A program made the translations under genes and the position numbers. Positions 1 through 7,121 of a stretch of DNA of 10,379 nt are shown piece after piece (the stretch's first letter is position 1; every line of letters starts with the position of its first letter). The DNA comes from Vulcanimicrobiota bacterium (GTDB lineage Bacteria; Vulcanimicrobiota; Vulcanimicrobiia; Vulcanimicrobiales; Vulcanimicrobiaceae), in NCBI GenBank assembly GCA_030038335.1, contig JASHPC010000207.1, positions 1 through 10,379 on the forward strand. The letters run 5' to 3'. The notes below the pieces were generated by a model. That model worked only from the letters and a program-made list of their open reading frames with translations. It ran no database searches and had not been told where the DNA came from.

Positions 1-495
1 ATCGTGCACGTGAACGCGAAAGATCTCGGGACCGGCAAGGAGCAGCAGATCACGATCACCGCGTCGACGAATCTTTCGAAAGAGGAAGTCGATCGCATGG
101 TGCGCGATGCTGAGGCACAAGCATCGAGCGACAAGGAGCGTCGCGACGAAGCCGAGACGCGCAATCACGCGTCGAGCCTGATCTACTCGACCGAAAAGTC
201 GCTCAAAGAGGTCGGAGAACGTCTCGACGCCGCGACGAAAACGGACGTCGAAAGCGCGCTCGCGGAGCTCAAGCGCGTCAGCGAGAACGGCACCGTCGAA
301 CAGATCAAGCCCGCAATCGATCGCGTGCAGCAAGCCAGCTACAAGATGGCGGAGCTGCTCTACAAGTCGACGCCGCAAGGCGACGGCTCTGCGCAGAGCG
401 GTGCCGAGGCCGGCGCAGGCGGAACGAACGGTGCGTCGTCGGGAGCGTCACCGCAAGAAGACGTCATCGACGCCGAGTTCAAAGAGTCAAAGTAG
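1..495 (+). CDS. dnaK: Hsp70 chaperone DnaK, C-terminal part (5' end outside the window)
   Basis: DnaK is the ATP-driven cytoplasmic Hsp70 that binds exposed hydrophobic segments of unfolded proteins. Only the last 164 codons are present; the frame is open at base 1, so the GTG codons near the edge are internal. The visible part begins at the end of the substrate-binding beta domain (VHVNAKDLGTGKEQQITI, the family's ILxVSAKDKGTGKEQxITI). The helical lid follows (LSKEEVDRMVRDAEAQ), then a flexible Gly/Ala/Ser-rich linker and the conserved tail DVIDAEFKE, close to the DVVDAEFEE seen in many bacterial DnaKs. The ATPase domain and any upstream heat-shock control element lie outside the window. 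grpE starts 9 bases after the stop and dnaJ follows, so all three core machine components are together. Identification is firm from the tail motif, lid and neighbours. Confidence 0.97.
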   Translation: MVHVNAKDLGTGKEQQITITASTNLSKEEVDRMVRDAEAQASSDKERRDEAETRNHASSLIYSTEKSLKEVGERLDAATKTDVESALAELKRVSENGTVEQIKPAIDRVQQASYKMAELLYKSTPQGDGSAQSGAEAGAGGTNGASSGASPQEDVIDAEFKESK

Positions 496-504
496 CCTCG
501 TGCA

Positions 505-1029
505 ATGTTCGAGGAACGACGACTGGACTCGGTAAACGACGAAGCCGCCGAAGAGTCGCAAGAGCTGCGGGAGCTGCGCGAGCAGCTCGCCGCAGCGAAT
601 GCGCGCGCCGAGGAGAACTACAAGCGCTTTCTCCTCGCGGCGGCGGACTTCGACAACTTCAAGAAGCGCACGGAGCGGGACTTGCGCAAGATGCTTACCG
701 ACCGCCGGCGCACGCTTCTCGAGCGCTTTCTGCCGGTGCTCGACAATCTGGAGCGAGCGCTGGAGTCGAGCGGCGACGATCAGGCGCTGCGAGGCGGCCT
801 CGAGCAGACGCTTCGAGGGTTTCGTTCGGTGTTGCAGGCGGAAGGCGTGCGGCCGATCGACGTCGAGGGAAAGCCTTTCGATCCGCGCGTCGCCGAAGCG
901 ATAGAGACGGCCGAGGCTCAGGACGGCGTCGCAGACGACACGGTCGTCGGCGTCTCCGAGAAAGGGTACACGATCGACGAGGAGCTCCTTCGCCCCGCAA
1001 AAGTGACCGTCGCGAAGCGGCGCGAGTAA
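505..1029 (+). CDS. grpE: GrpE, nucleotide exchange factor of DnaK
   Basis: GrpE is a homodimer that opens the DnaK nucleotide cleft to release ADP and reset the chaperone cycle. The 174-residue product is slightly shorter than E. coli GrpE (about 197). Residues about 15-60 form an acidic, Leu-rich helix that would make the dimer coiled coil. It is followed by the family motifs DFDNFKKRTERD (about 48-59) and FLPVLDNLERAL (about 75-86). The C-terminal beta domain has GVRPIDVEGKPFDP and GYTIDEELLRPAKVTV, matching the usual GY.....LRPA.V.V ending. The ATG at 505 lies 9 bases after the dnaK stop. I see no good SD sequence before it, so translation is probably coupled to dnaK. dnaJ follows after 18 bases. 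Nothing looks broken. Confidence 0.97.
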   Translation: MFEERRLDSVNDEAAEESQELRELREQLAAANARAEENYKRFLLAAADFDNFKKRTERDLRKMLTDRRRTLLERFLPVLDNLERALESSGDDQALRGGLEQTLRGFRSVLQAEGVRPIDVEGKPFDPRVAEAIETAEAQDGVADDTVVGVSEKGYTIDEELLRPAKVTVAKRRE

Positions 1030-1047
1030 CGACGGACCTGCGTCCGG

Positions 1048-2037
1048 ATGAACTATAAGGACTACTACGCGACGCTCGGAGTCTCGAAGAGTGCTTCCGA
1101 GAAAGACATCAAGTCTGCGTACCGCAAGCTTGCGCGAAAGTGGCATCCGGACGCAAATCCCGACAAGCCGAAAGAGGCCGAGGAGAAGTTCAAAGAAATC
1201 TCTGAAGCTTACGAGGTTCTCGGCGACGCGCAGAAGCGGCGCAAGTACGACATGCTCGGCGCGGACTGGCAGCAAGCCGCGCGCCAAGCGGAGCAGCAGC
1301 AGCGATACCGGACGCAGTTCGACACCGAAGGCTTCGACTTCGGAAACATCGGCGGCGCGAGCGGCTTCTCGGATTTCTTCGATCTCTTCTTCTCCGGTGT
1401 CGGACGTCGCGCGGGTGCACCGAGCGGCGTCAGCCGCCCCGGTCAAGACGTCGAGAGCACGCTCGACATCTCGTTAGGCGACGCGTACGCCGGCGGCAAG
1501 AAGAACGTCTCGCTTCAAATCGAGGACACGTGCTCGCGCTGTCACGGCACAGGGACGGAACGAGGCAGGCTTTGCGGTCTCTGTCACGGTACCGGGCGTG
1601 TCGTTGCGTCAAAGAAGTTCGAAGTAACGATTCCGCGTGGCATCGGTGAAGGTCAACGGATTCGCCTCGCGGGCCAAGGCGGCAGCGGCTCTCCCAACGG
1701 CGACCTCTATCTGGTCGTGCACGTCCTCGACGATCCGACGTACCAGCGCAAGGGGAACGATCTCTACGTCGATCTGCCCGTAAGCCTCTACGATCTCGTG
1801 CTCGGAAGCGAAGTGAAGGTGCCGACGATGAGCGGCCCTGTCTCGATGAAGATTCCGGAGGGGACGCAGAACAATCGGCTGCTGCGTCTCGCTGGCAAAG
1901 GCATGCCCAACGTCAAGGGCAAGGGCGCAGGCGATCAATACGTGCGCCTCATCGGCCAGCTTCCTCAGCAACTCTCCGAGAAGGAGCGCTCGTTATTCAA
2001 GGAGTTGGCGAAACTGCGCAACGGCAAGCTCGATTGA
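1048..2037 (+). CDS. dnaJ: DnaJ-type Hsp40 co-chaperone with a reduced (two-motif) zinc finger
   Basis: This co-chaperone delivers substrates to DnaK and stimulates its ATPase. The 329-residue product has an N-terminal J domain (about 4-69) with the essential HPD tripeptide at 33-35. A Gln-rich stretch (74-90) is followed by a short Gly/Phe segment (about 94-125) and two C-terminal substrate-binding subdomains (from about 131 to 305). The zinc-finger insert is unusual: only two CxxCxGxG motifs are present (Cys162/165 and Cys176/179), ten residues apart, where classical DnaJ has four. CbpA-type proteins have none, so this is intermediate. Length fits: about 45 residues shorter than E. coli DnaJ (376). 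The conserved IPRGIGEGQRIRLAGQG follows directly after the insert. Position after dnaK-grpE supports it being the main DnaJ. The ATG at 1048 gives a complete J domain, but no strong SD precedes it. Confidence 0.95.
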   Translation: MNYKDYYATLGVSKSASEKDIKSAYRKLARKWHPDANPDKPKEAEEKFKEISEAYEVLGDAQKRRKYDMLGADWQQAARQAEQQQRYRTQFDTEGFDFGNIGGASGFSDFFDLFFSGVGRRAGAPSGVSRPGQDVESTLDISLGDAYAGGKKNVSLQIEDTCSRCHGTGTERGRLCGLCHGTGRVVASKKFEVTIPRGIGEGQRIRLAGQGGSGSPNGDLYLVVHVLDDPTYQRKGNDLYVDLPVSLYDLVLGSEVKVPTMSGPVSMKIPEGTQNNRLLRLAGKGMPNVKGKGAGDQYVRLIGQLPQQLSEKERSLFKELAKLRNGKLD

Positions 2038-2050
2038 CGAAAGAGAGTTC

Positions 2051-2416
2051 ATGATCAAGGAAATCGCGTTCACGGCCTACCCCGCAACCGACGTCGAGAA
2101 GCTGCGCAACTTCTACCGCGATGCGTTAGGCCTCACGTTCGGTAACGAGTTCGCCGAGGACGGCGTTCTCAAGTACGACGAAGCCACGATTGCGGGCGGC
2201 TGTTTCGCCGTCATGACACAGGAATGGATCGATCGCCCCCCCGGAAGCGCATCGAGCGTCGTCTTCGAAGTCGACGACATCGAGCAAGCACGCGGCGACC
2301 TTCAAGCGCGCGGCGTAGAAGTCGAAGAGATCCACGACACAGGCGTGTGCCGGCTCACCTCATTTCAGGATCCCGAGGGCAACAAGGTATCGCTCCATCA
2401 ACGCACTGCGCTGTGA
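2051..2416 (+). CDS. VOC (glyoxalase/dioxygenase-fold) protein
   Basis: The vicinal oxygen chelate fold covers glyoxalase I, dioxygenases and antibiotic-binding proteins; the reaction here is unknown. The product is 121 residues, the usual single-chain size with two beta-alpha-beta-beta-beta modules. Visible motifs are the start IAFTAYPATD, the first helix EKLRNFYRDALGL (16-28), VVFEVDDIEQAR opening the second module (about 70-81), and FQDPEGNKVSLHQ (about 105-117). Residue 7, where glyoxalase I often has its first metal-ligand His, falls in the sequence IAF with no His, and the final Glu position reads SLHQ. A classical metal-dependent glyoxalase I is therefore unlikely. The gene sits 13 bases after dnaJ and 9 before the exporter, so it is probably co-transcribed. 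A GA-rich stretch before the ATG is a weak ribosome site. Fold assignment is firm; function is open. Confidence 0.85.
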   Translation: MIKEIAFTAYPATDVEKLRNFYRDALGLTFGNEFAEDGVLKYDEATIAGGCFAVMTQEWIDRPPGSASSVVFEVDDIEQARGDLQARGVEVEEIHDTGVCRLTSFQDPEGNKVSLHQRTAL

Positions 2417-2425
2417 TATAGCACC

Positions 2426-4243
2426 ATGATGGGCGGCGGTCACCTCATGTGGGGGAACCTCTATAATCCCGACAAGCCGCGCGTTCCGCGGCGCGTCGAG
2501 TGGAGGCGCATCGGTGCGCTCTTCATGCCCTACTGGAGACCGCAGTCGCTCGTTCTCGCGTGCATCGTCGCGTCGTCTTCTCTCGGACTCGTTCCGGGTT
2601 TCATGACCGCCCAGATCATCGACGCGGCGATCCCAAAACGCAACTTCCATCTGCTGATCGTCGACCTCGCCGTCATCGTCGCCTCTGCGCTCGTCGTGGG
2701 CGCGATCGGCGTCGCGCAAGGCTACCTGAACTCGCTCGTGGGCGAAGGGATCATGCGGGACATCCGCACGAATCTCGTCTCGCATCTCCATCGGATGCCG
2801 ATCTCGTTCTTCACCGGAACGAAGACGGGCGAGATCATGAACCGCGTCTCCAACGACGTCGACAACGTCGATAACGTCGTCACCGGGACGCTCACGCAGA
2901 TCATCACGAATGTCGTCATGATCGCAACGACTCTCGTTGCAATGTTTATCTGGAACTGGCGTCTCGCGCTGCTCTCCACCGCCGTCGTTCCGCTGATGGT
3001 CCTTCCGCTCGGACCCGTTGGCCGCCGCATGTACCAGGTACGCCGCCGTACGCGCGAGCAGCGAGACCAGATCGAGTCGATCACGCAAGAGACGCTCTCG
3101 ATCTCGGGCATTACGCTCATCAAGTCGTTTGCGCGCGAAGCGTTCGAGAGCAAACGATTCTACGGCGTCGGCACGATGCTCATGGATCTCGAGATACGTC
3201 TCGCGATGGTGGGACGATGGTTCCTCGCCTCCGTCACCGCGATGGTCGTCATCGGACCGGTCATCGTCTGGCTCGGTGGCGGTTGGATGGCAATCGAACA
3301 CCAACTGCAGATCGGCGTCATCGTCGCTTTCATCTCCTTCATACAAACGCGCTTGTACGGATCCGCCGCGACGCTCGCCGGGATTCAGGTGCAGATCGTG
3401 AGCGCGCTCGCCGTCTTCGAGCGTATTTTCGAGTACTTGGATATGAAGACGGAGCCGTACGACTCGCCGGGAGCGATCGCGCTGCCCGAGATCCGCGGAG
3501 ACGTCGCCTTCGAAAACGTCACCTTCGGATACGACGAGCGCCGGACGGTGCTCGAAGACGTTTGCTTTGAAGTCAAGAGCGGACAGGTCGCAGCATTCGT
3601 CGGTCCAACCGGCGCGGGGAAGACGACGATCACGCATCTCGTTCCGCGACTTTACGACCCACAGGAAGGGCGCGTTCTCGTCGACGGCCATGACGTAAGA
3701 GCGGTGACGCTCGATTCACTGCGCAGAGACATCGGCGTCGTGACGCAGGAGACGTATCTCTTCCACGATACGATCGAGAGCAATCTGCGTTACGGAAACC
3801 CGCAGGCGACGCAGGACGAGATCGTTGCCGCTGCGACCGCGGCAAACATTCACGACGTCATCTCCGAGCTCCCGGACGGATATAACACGATCGTCGGCGA
3901 GCGCGGGCACAAGCTCTCGGGCGGCGAACGCCAGCGCCTCGCGATCGCTCGCGTTTTGCTCAAGGACCCGCGTATTCTCATCCTCGACGAAGCGACGAGC
4001 GCGCTCGATTCGCATAGCGAGGCGGCGATTCAAGCTGCGCTCGAGCGCGTGATGCGCGGGCGCACGAGCCTCGTCATCGCACACCGTCTCTCCACGGTGA
4101 TCGCGGCGGACGTCATCTTCGTTCTCGAACGCGGTCGCATCGTCGAGCGTGGATCGCACGCGGATCTTCTCGCGCGCGGCGGTCCCTACGCCCGTCTCTA
4201 TCGCAAGCAGTTTCGCGACGACCCGCGAATCGTCGCAGGATAA
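2426..4243 (+). CDS. Type I ABC exporter half-transporter (fused membrane and ATPase domains)
   Basis: This inner-membrane exporter is expected to work as a homodimer driven by ATP; the substrate cannot be read from sequence. The product is 605 residues, the normal half-transporter size. Six membrane helices are visible at roughly 36-60, 75-100, 150-172, 175-197, 262-285 and 290-312, with the family phrase MPISFFTGTKTGEIMNRVSND at 124-144 spanning the start of an intracellular loop. The ATPase domain runs from about 355 to 595: Walker A GPTGAGKTT (393-401), Q-loop Gln441, signature LSGGE (497-501), Walker B ILILDE (517-522) and H-loop His553. All catalytic residues are intact. The N-terminus is odd, MMGGGHLMWG, and the Met at residue 8 is an alternative start. 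The stop overlaps the next ATG by one base (TAATG), indicating coupling. Lipid or drug export (MsbA/LmrA-like) is only a family-level guess. Confidence 0.95.
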   Translation: MMGGGHLMWGNLYNPDKPRVPRRVEWRRIGALFMPYWRPQSLVLACIVASSSLGLVPGFMTAQIIDAAIPKRNFHLLIVDLAVIVASALVVGAIGVAQGYLNSLVGEGIMRDIRTNLVSHLHRMPISFFTGTKTGEIMNRVSNDVDNVDNVVTGTLTQIITNVVMIATTLVAMFIWNWRLALLSTAVVPLMVLPLGPVGRRMYQVRRRTREQRDQIESITQETLSISGITLIKSFAREAFESKRFYGVGTMLMDLEIRLAMVGRWFLASVTAMVVIGPVIVWLGGGWMAIEHQLQIGVIVAFISFIQTRLYGSAATLAGIQVQIVSALAVFERIFEYLDMKTEPYDSPGAIALPEIRGDVAFENVTFGYDERRTVLEDVCFEVKSGQVAAFVGPTGAGKTTITHLVPRLYDPQEGRVLVDGHDVRAVTLDSLRRDIGVVTQETYLFHDTIESNLRYGNPQATQDEIVAAATAANIHDVISELPDGYNTIVGERGHKLSGGERQRLAIARVLLKDPRILILDEATSALDSHSEAAIQAALERVMRGRTSLVIAHRLSTVIAADVIFVLERGRIVERGSHADLLARGGPYARLYRKQFRDDPRIVAG

Positions 4244-4953
4244 TGCCGCTGCTCGAAGTCACGAACCTGACGAAGCGTTTCGCAAACGTGACCGCCGTCG
4301 ACGGGCTCTCCTTTCATGCACGCGGTGGAGAGATCGTCGGCCTGCTCGGACCGAATGGTGCGGGGAAGAGCACGACGTTTCTCTGCGCAGCGGGCTTACT
4401 ACGCCCCGACGGCGGCTCGTTCGTATACGACGGCCGCGATCTCGGCAGCGATCGACCGAACACGATCGGTCTCATTCCGGAGACGCCCGACGTTTATCCG
4501 ATGCTCACGGTGTGGGAGCATCTCGTCTTCGTCGCAAAGAGCTGCCGCGTTCCAAACGGATGGCAGCAGCGCGGGGAAGATCTGCTGCAGCGGCTCGGCA
4601 TGGCCGAACAGCGCAACACGCTCGGCTCGGCGCTCTCGAAGGGCATGCGCCAAAAGACGCTCATCGCTGCCGGCATACTCGCGGGTACGCCAGTACTGCT
4701 GCTCGACGAACCAATGCTTGGGCTCGATCCGCTCGGTCAGCGTGAGCTTCGCCAGATCCTGCGCGACTTGAAAGCACGCGACGTCGCGGTGGTGATCAGC
4801 ACGCACATCCTCGAACAGGCAGAAGCCATCTGCGACCGCGCGATCATCATGAAGGCAGGGCACGCCGTTGCGAGCGGAACGTTTGCCGAGCTTCGTTCGC
4901 TCGGCGATGGCGTCTCGGGCGTGGAGGACGTCTTCCTCGAGTTGACGCGGTAG
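4243..4953 (+). CDS. ABC-2-type transporter ATP-binding subunit
   Basis: This is a stand-alone ATPase, 236 residues, that should power the membrane protein encoded next to it. Walker A GPNGAGKST is at 36-44, Walker B VLLLDEP at 151-157, the D-loop LGLD at 159-162 and the switch His at 188. The signature is LSKGM (131-135), the variant common in ABC-2-type and Ecs/Ccm-like ATPases. The Q-loop is unusual: LIPETPDVYPMLTV has Glu80 where Gln is expected. Sequences of this subclass often show PE at this point, so I do not read it as inactivation. The gene overlaps the exporter stop by one base and precedes the permease by 4 bases, a standard ATPase-permease pair. It may have been inserted downstream of an independent exporter, or serve a related substrate. 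Confidence 0.93.
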   Translation: MPLLEVTNLTKRFANVTAVDGLSFHARGGEIVGLLGPNGAGKSTTFLCAAGLLRPDGGSFVYDGRDLGSDRPNTIGLIPETPDVYPMLTVWEHLVFVAKSCRVPNGWQQRGEDLLQRLGMAEQRNTLGSALSKGMRQKTLIAAGILAGTPVLLLDEPMLGLDPLGQRELRQILRDLKARDVAVVISTHILEQAEAICDRAIIMKAGHAVASGTFAELRSLGDGVSGVEDVFLELTR

Positions 4954-4957
4954 CGCC

Positions 4958-6493
4958 ATGAGCGCTCTCGCCGCCTTGTTCTATCTGGAGTGGCGCCAAG
5001 GCGTCAATCATCTTCGCGCGATCGTAAGGCATCCCGGACGGCTCGCGATGTACGGCATCGTCGTCGCGTACTTCGTTCTTCTCATATGGGTGCGCTCGAT
5101 CGTGCGCCGCCACGCCGTCGTCCCGCACCTCGACGATCCGTACGCCGCGGCCGTGCTCTTTGCGTACGTCGCACTCCTCGGCAGCGTTGCACTTGCCGCT
5201 GCGTCGGGAGCCGTGGCGACGTTCTCGGGCCCCGCGGACGCGCGCTTCCTCATCGGCTCGCAACTCGACGAACGCGTCGTCTTAACGTGGCTGCAGTTGC
5301 GCCGGCACGCGACGCGCCTGCTTCGCATCGCGTTCTTTCTCGTCTTTTACGGGCTGCTCTTTGGCACCGCGGTGCGCTTTGCCGGACTCTCGCTCTCCGT
5401 GCTCGCAGGAACGCTCTTACTGGGCGCCGTTCCGATCCCGATGCTGCAGCTCGCGAAGCGGTCGCGTAAACTTGCGCTCGCACTCTCGCTCACCGTGACC
5501 TGCGCCGCGGTCGCTGCCGCAGTGCTTACCGCCACCGCGCACGTCGAGATGCACGCACCTGCGGCAGTAACGAACGCGCTGTTGAGCTCGCGACCTTCGG
5601 CGCTCGCGGTGTTCTGGACAATCGCACTCGCGGCCGTTGCAGCGTCCCTGCTCTTTGGTCGCGATCTCTATCCGGAGATGTACGCCGCCTCGCTGCGCGC
5701 GACGTCTCTGCGCGCGAGTCACAGGCGTGGTTTCTCGCCGGTACGCGTCGCATTCGTCGATGCGGGCACGCCAAAGCACGCGCCTCTCTTCGAGCGCATG
5801 AACGGACCATGGACGAGCTTCTGGAAGGAGTATCTCGCGTTCGTGCGCTCTCCCGTGCTTCGCCGATGGTTTTGGTTGACGATTGCGGCGTGCGCCGTGG
5901 GAGGCGTGGCGATCGGACACTACGCGTTAGCGAGCCGGCATCCAATCGCGATCGCGGCCTCCTTTGGAATCTCCGCCCTGAACCTCTTCGTCATCTTCGT
6001 CGCGTTCGGCTCGAGCGTTGCGCTACGTGACGACATATCGAAACCGCTCTGGTGGATGAGCCTCGATCCGCTCTGGCTGCGTCTTACGGCGTGGGTGACC
6101 GGAACGTCGTGGCGCGTAGCGGCGTACGCAGTCGCGTTCGTTCTCGCTTGGTCGATCGCGATGCGGCTTCCCGAGCTCGCGTTTTTCGGCATTCCCGTTG
6201 CAATCGTGGCCGCATTCTTTCTTCGCGCGCTCGGCCTCGCGCTCTACGCCCTTTTCCCCTCTGCGATCGATCAGCGCGGGCCGCTCGCAATGCTGCGGAC
6301 CCTCATCTGTTACGCGCTCGTCGGGCCAGTTGCCTTAGTGGCTGCAATCCTCGGATTCTTCGCACACTCGTGGGCGCTTGCCGCGATCGTCGCCTTTGCC
6401 GCATGCATCGGCGAAGCAGCGCTTCTGATTGCGTTTGCCGCATGGCGAATCGGCTGGCGCGGCCTCGCGCTCGCTCAGAGCGAGACGCTATGA
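4958..6493 (+). CDS. Polytopic membrane protein, putative ABC exporter permease
   Basis: The product is 511 residues with about ten to twelve hydrophobic stretches, for example 30-48, 62-90, 123-144, 146-165, 172-193, 216-234, 303-324, 330-350, 387-401, 407-431, 448-468 and 473-495. An N-terminal cytoplasmic start with LEWRQGVNHLRAI and the loop GPADARFLIGSQLDER (91-106) resemble the large two-part ABC exporter permeases related to EcsB and the ABC_export family, rather than the short ABC-2 permeases. A second related loop near 355-375 (LRDDISKPLWWMSLDPLWLR) suggests two homologous halves. It starts 4 bases after the ATPase gene and is almost certainly its partner. The exported compound is unknown. 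Its stop TGA overlaps the stop of the convergent CoA-transferase gene, with no room for a separate terminator. Confidence 0.8.
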   Translation: MSALAALFYLEWRQGVNHLRAIVRHPGRLAMYGIVVAYFVLLIWVRSIVRRHAVVPHLDDPYAAAVLFAYVALLGSVALAAASGAVATFSGPADARFLIGSQLDERVVLTWLQLRRHATRLLRIAFFLVFYGLLFGTAVRFAGLSLSVLAGTLLLGAVPIPMLQLAKRSRKLALALSLTVTCAAVAAAVLTATAHVEMHAPAAVTNALLSSRPSALAVFWTIALAAVAASLLFGRDLYPEMYAASLRATSLRASHRRGFSPVRVAFVDAGTPKHAPLFERMNGPWTSFWKEYLAFVRSPVLRRWFWLTIAACAVGGVAIGHYALASRHPIAIAASFGISALNLFVIFVAFGSSVALRDDISKPLWWMSLDPLWLRLTAWVTGTSWRVAAYAVAFVLAWSIAMRLPELAFFGIPVAIVAAFFLRALGLALYALFPSAIDQRGPLAMLRTLICYALVGPVALVAAILGFFAHSWALAAIVAFAACIGEAALLIAFAAWRIGWRGLALAQSETL

Positions 6494-7120
6494 ATCCTTG
6501 ACCGGCGCTCCCGTTGCGTTTCTCACTTCGTCCGCGCTGACTCCGGGAGCCGCCTCGCGCAGTACCAAGCCGCCGTCGGTAACGTCGATCACCGCTAAGT
6601 CGGTGATGATGCGGTCGATGACGCGGCGCCCAGTCAAGGGCAACGTGCACTCGCGAACGATTTTGTGCTCGCCTCCCTTCGCCACGTGCTCCATCATCAC
6701 GATGACGCGCTTCGCGCCGTGGACCAGGTCCATCGCGCCGCCCATTCCCTTTACCATCTTGCCTGGAATCATCCAGTTCGCGAGGTCGCCGCGCTCTGAG
6801 ACCTGCATCGCGCCGAGCACGGCAACGTCGATGTGACCGCCGCGAATCATGCCGAACGAGAGCGACGAATCGAAGAATGCTGCTCCTGGCAGCACCGTCA
6901 CCGTCTCCTTGCCGGCATTGATGAGATCGGGATTCTCTTCGCCCTCGTACGGATAAGGCCCAAGCCCGAGAATTCCGTTCTCGCTTTGCAGCACGACGGT
7001 GACGCCTTGCGGAACGTAGTTCGGCACGAGCGTCGGAAGACCGATTCCTAAGTTGACGTACTGTCCGTCGCGCAGCTCCTTCGCAACGCGTCCAGCGAGC
7101 TCGGTTCGAGAAAGCGCCAT
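6488..7120 (-). CDS. scoB: 3-oxoacid CoA-transferase, subunit B
   Basis: This subunit of a family I CoA-transferase moves CoA between succinyl-CoA and a 3-oxoacid such as acetoacetate, in the cytoplasm. It carries the catalytic glutamate: the SENG motif is visible as LQSENGILGLGPYP, with Glu47 predicted to form the gamma-glutamyl-CoA intermediate. Other family phrases are YVNLGIGLPTLVPNYVP (21-37), GAMQVSERGDLANWMIPGK and the C-terminal VIDRIITDLAVIDV. At 210 residues it is near the family's usual 215-220. I chose the ATG at 7118-7120 because it follows the subunit A stop by one base and begins the conserved domain. The frame stays open further upstream, but that DNA encodes subunit A in another frame. 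The related 3-oxoadipate or acetate CoA-transferases are possible, but the residues look most like SCOT. Confidence 0.93.
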   Translation of the reverse strand: MALSRTELAGRVAKELRDGQYVNLGIGLPTLVPNYVPQGVTVVLQSENGILGLGPYPYEGEENPDLINAGKETVTVLPGAAFFDSSLSFGMIRGGHIDVAVLGAMQVSERGDLANWMIPGKMVKGMGGAMDLVHGAKRVIVMMEHVAKGGEHKIVRECTLPLTGRRVIDRIITDLAVIDVTDGGLVLREAAPGVSADEVRNATGAPVKDS

Positions 7121-7121
7121 G

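Noticed and set aside
487..1446. Minus-strand ORF (319 codons) opposite grpE and dnaJ
   Set aside because: It has low-complexity Arg/Leu/Val composition and no motif, and is entirely antisense to two certain genes.
2360..3691. Long minus-strand ORF (443 codons) opposite the ABC exporter
   Set aside because: The translation is Asp/Arg/His-rich with no domain, and it lies antisense to a clear, motif-complete ABC transporter. Such shadows are expected from the high-GC codon bias.
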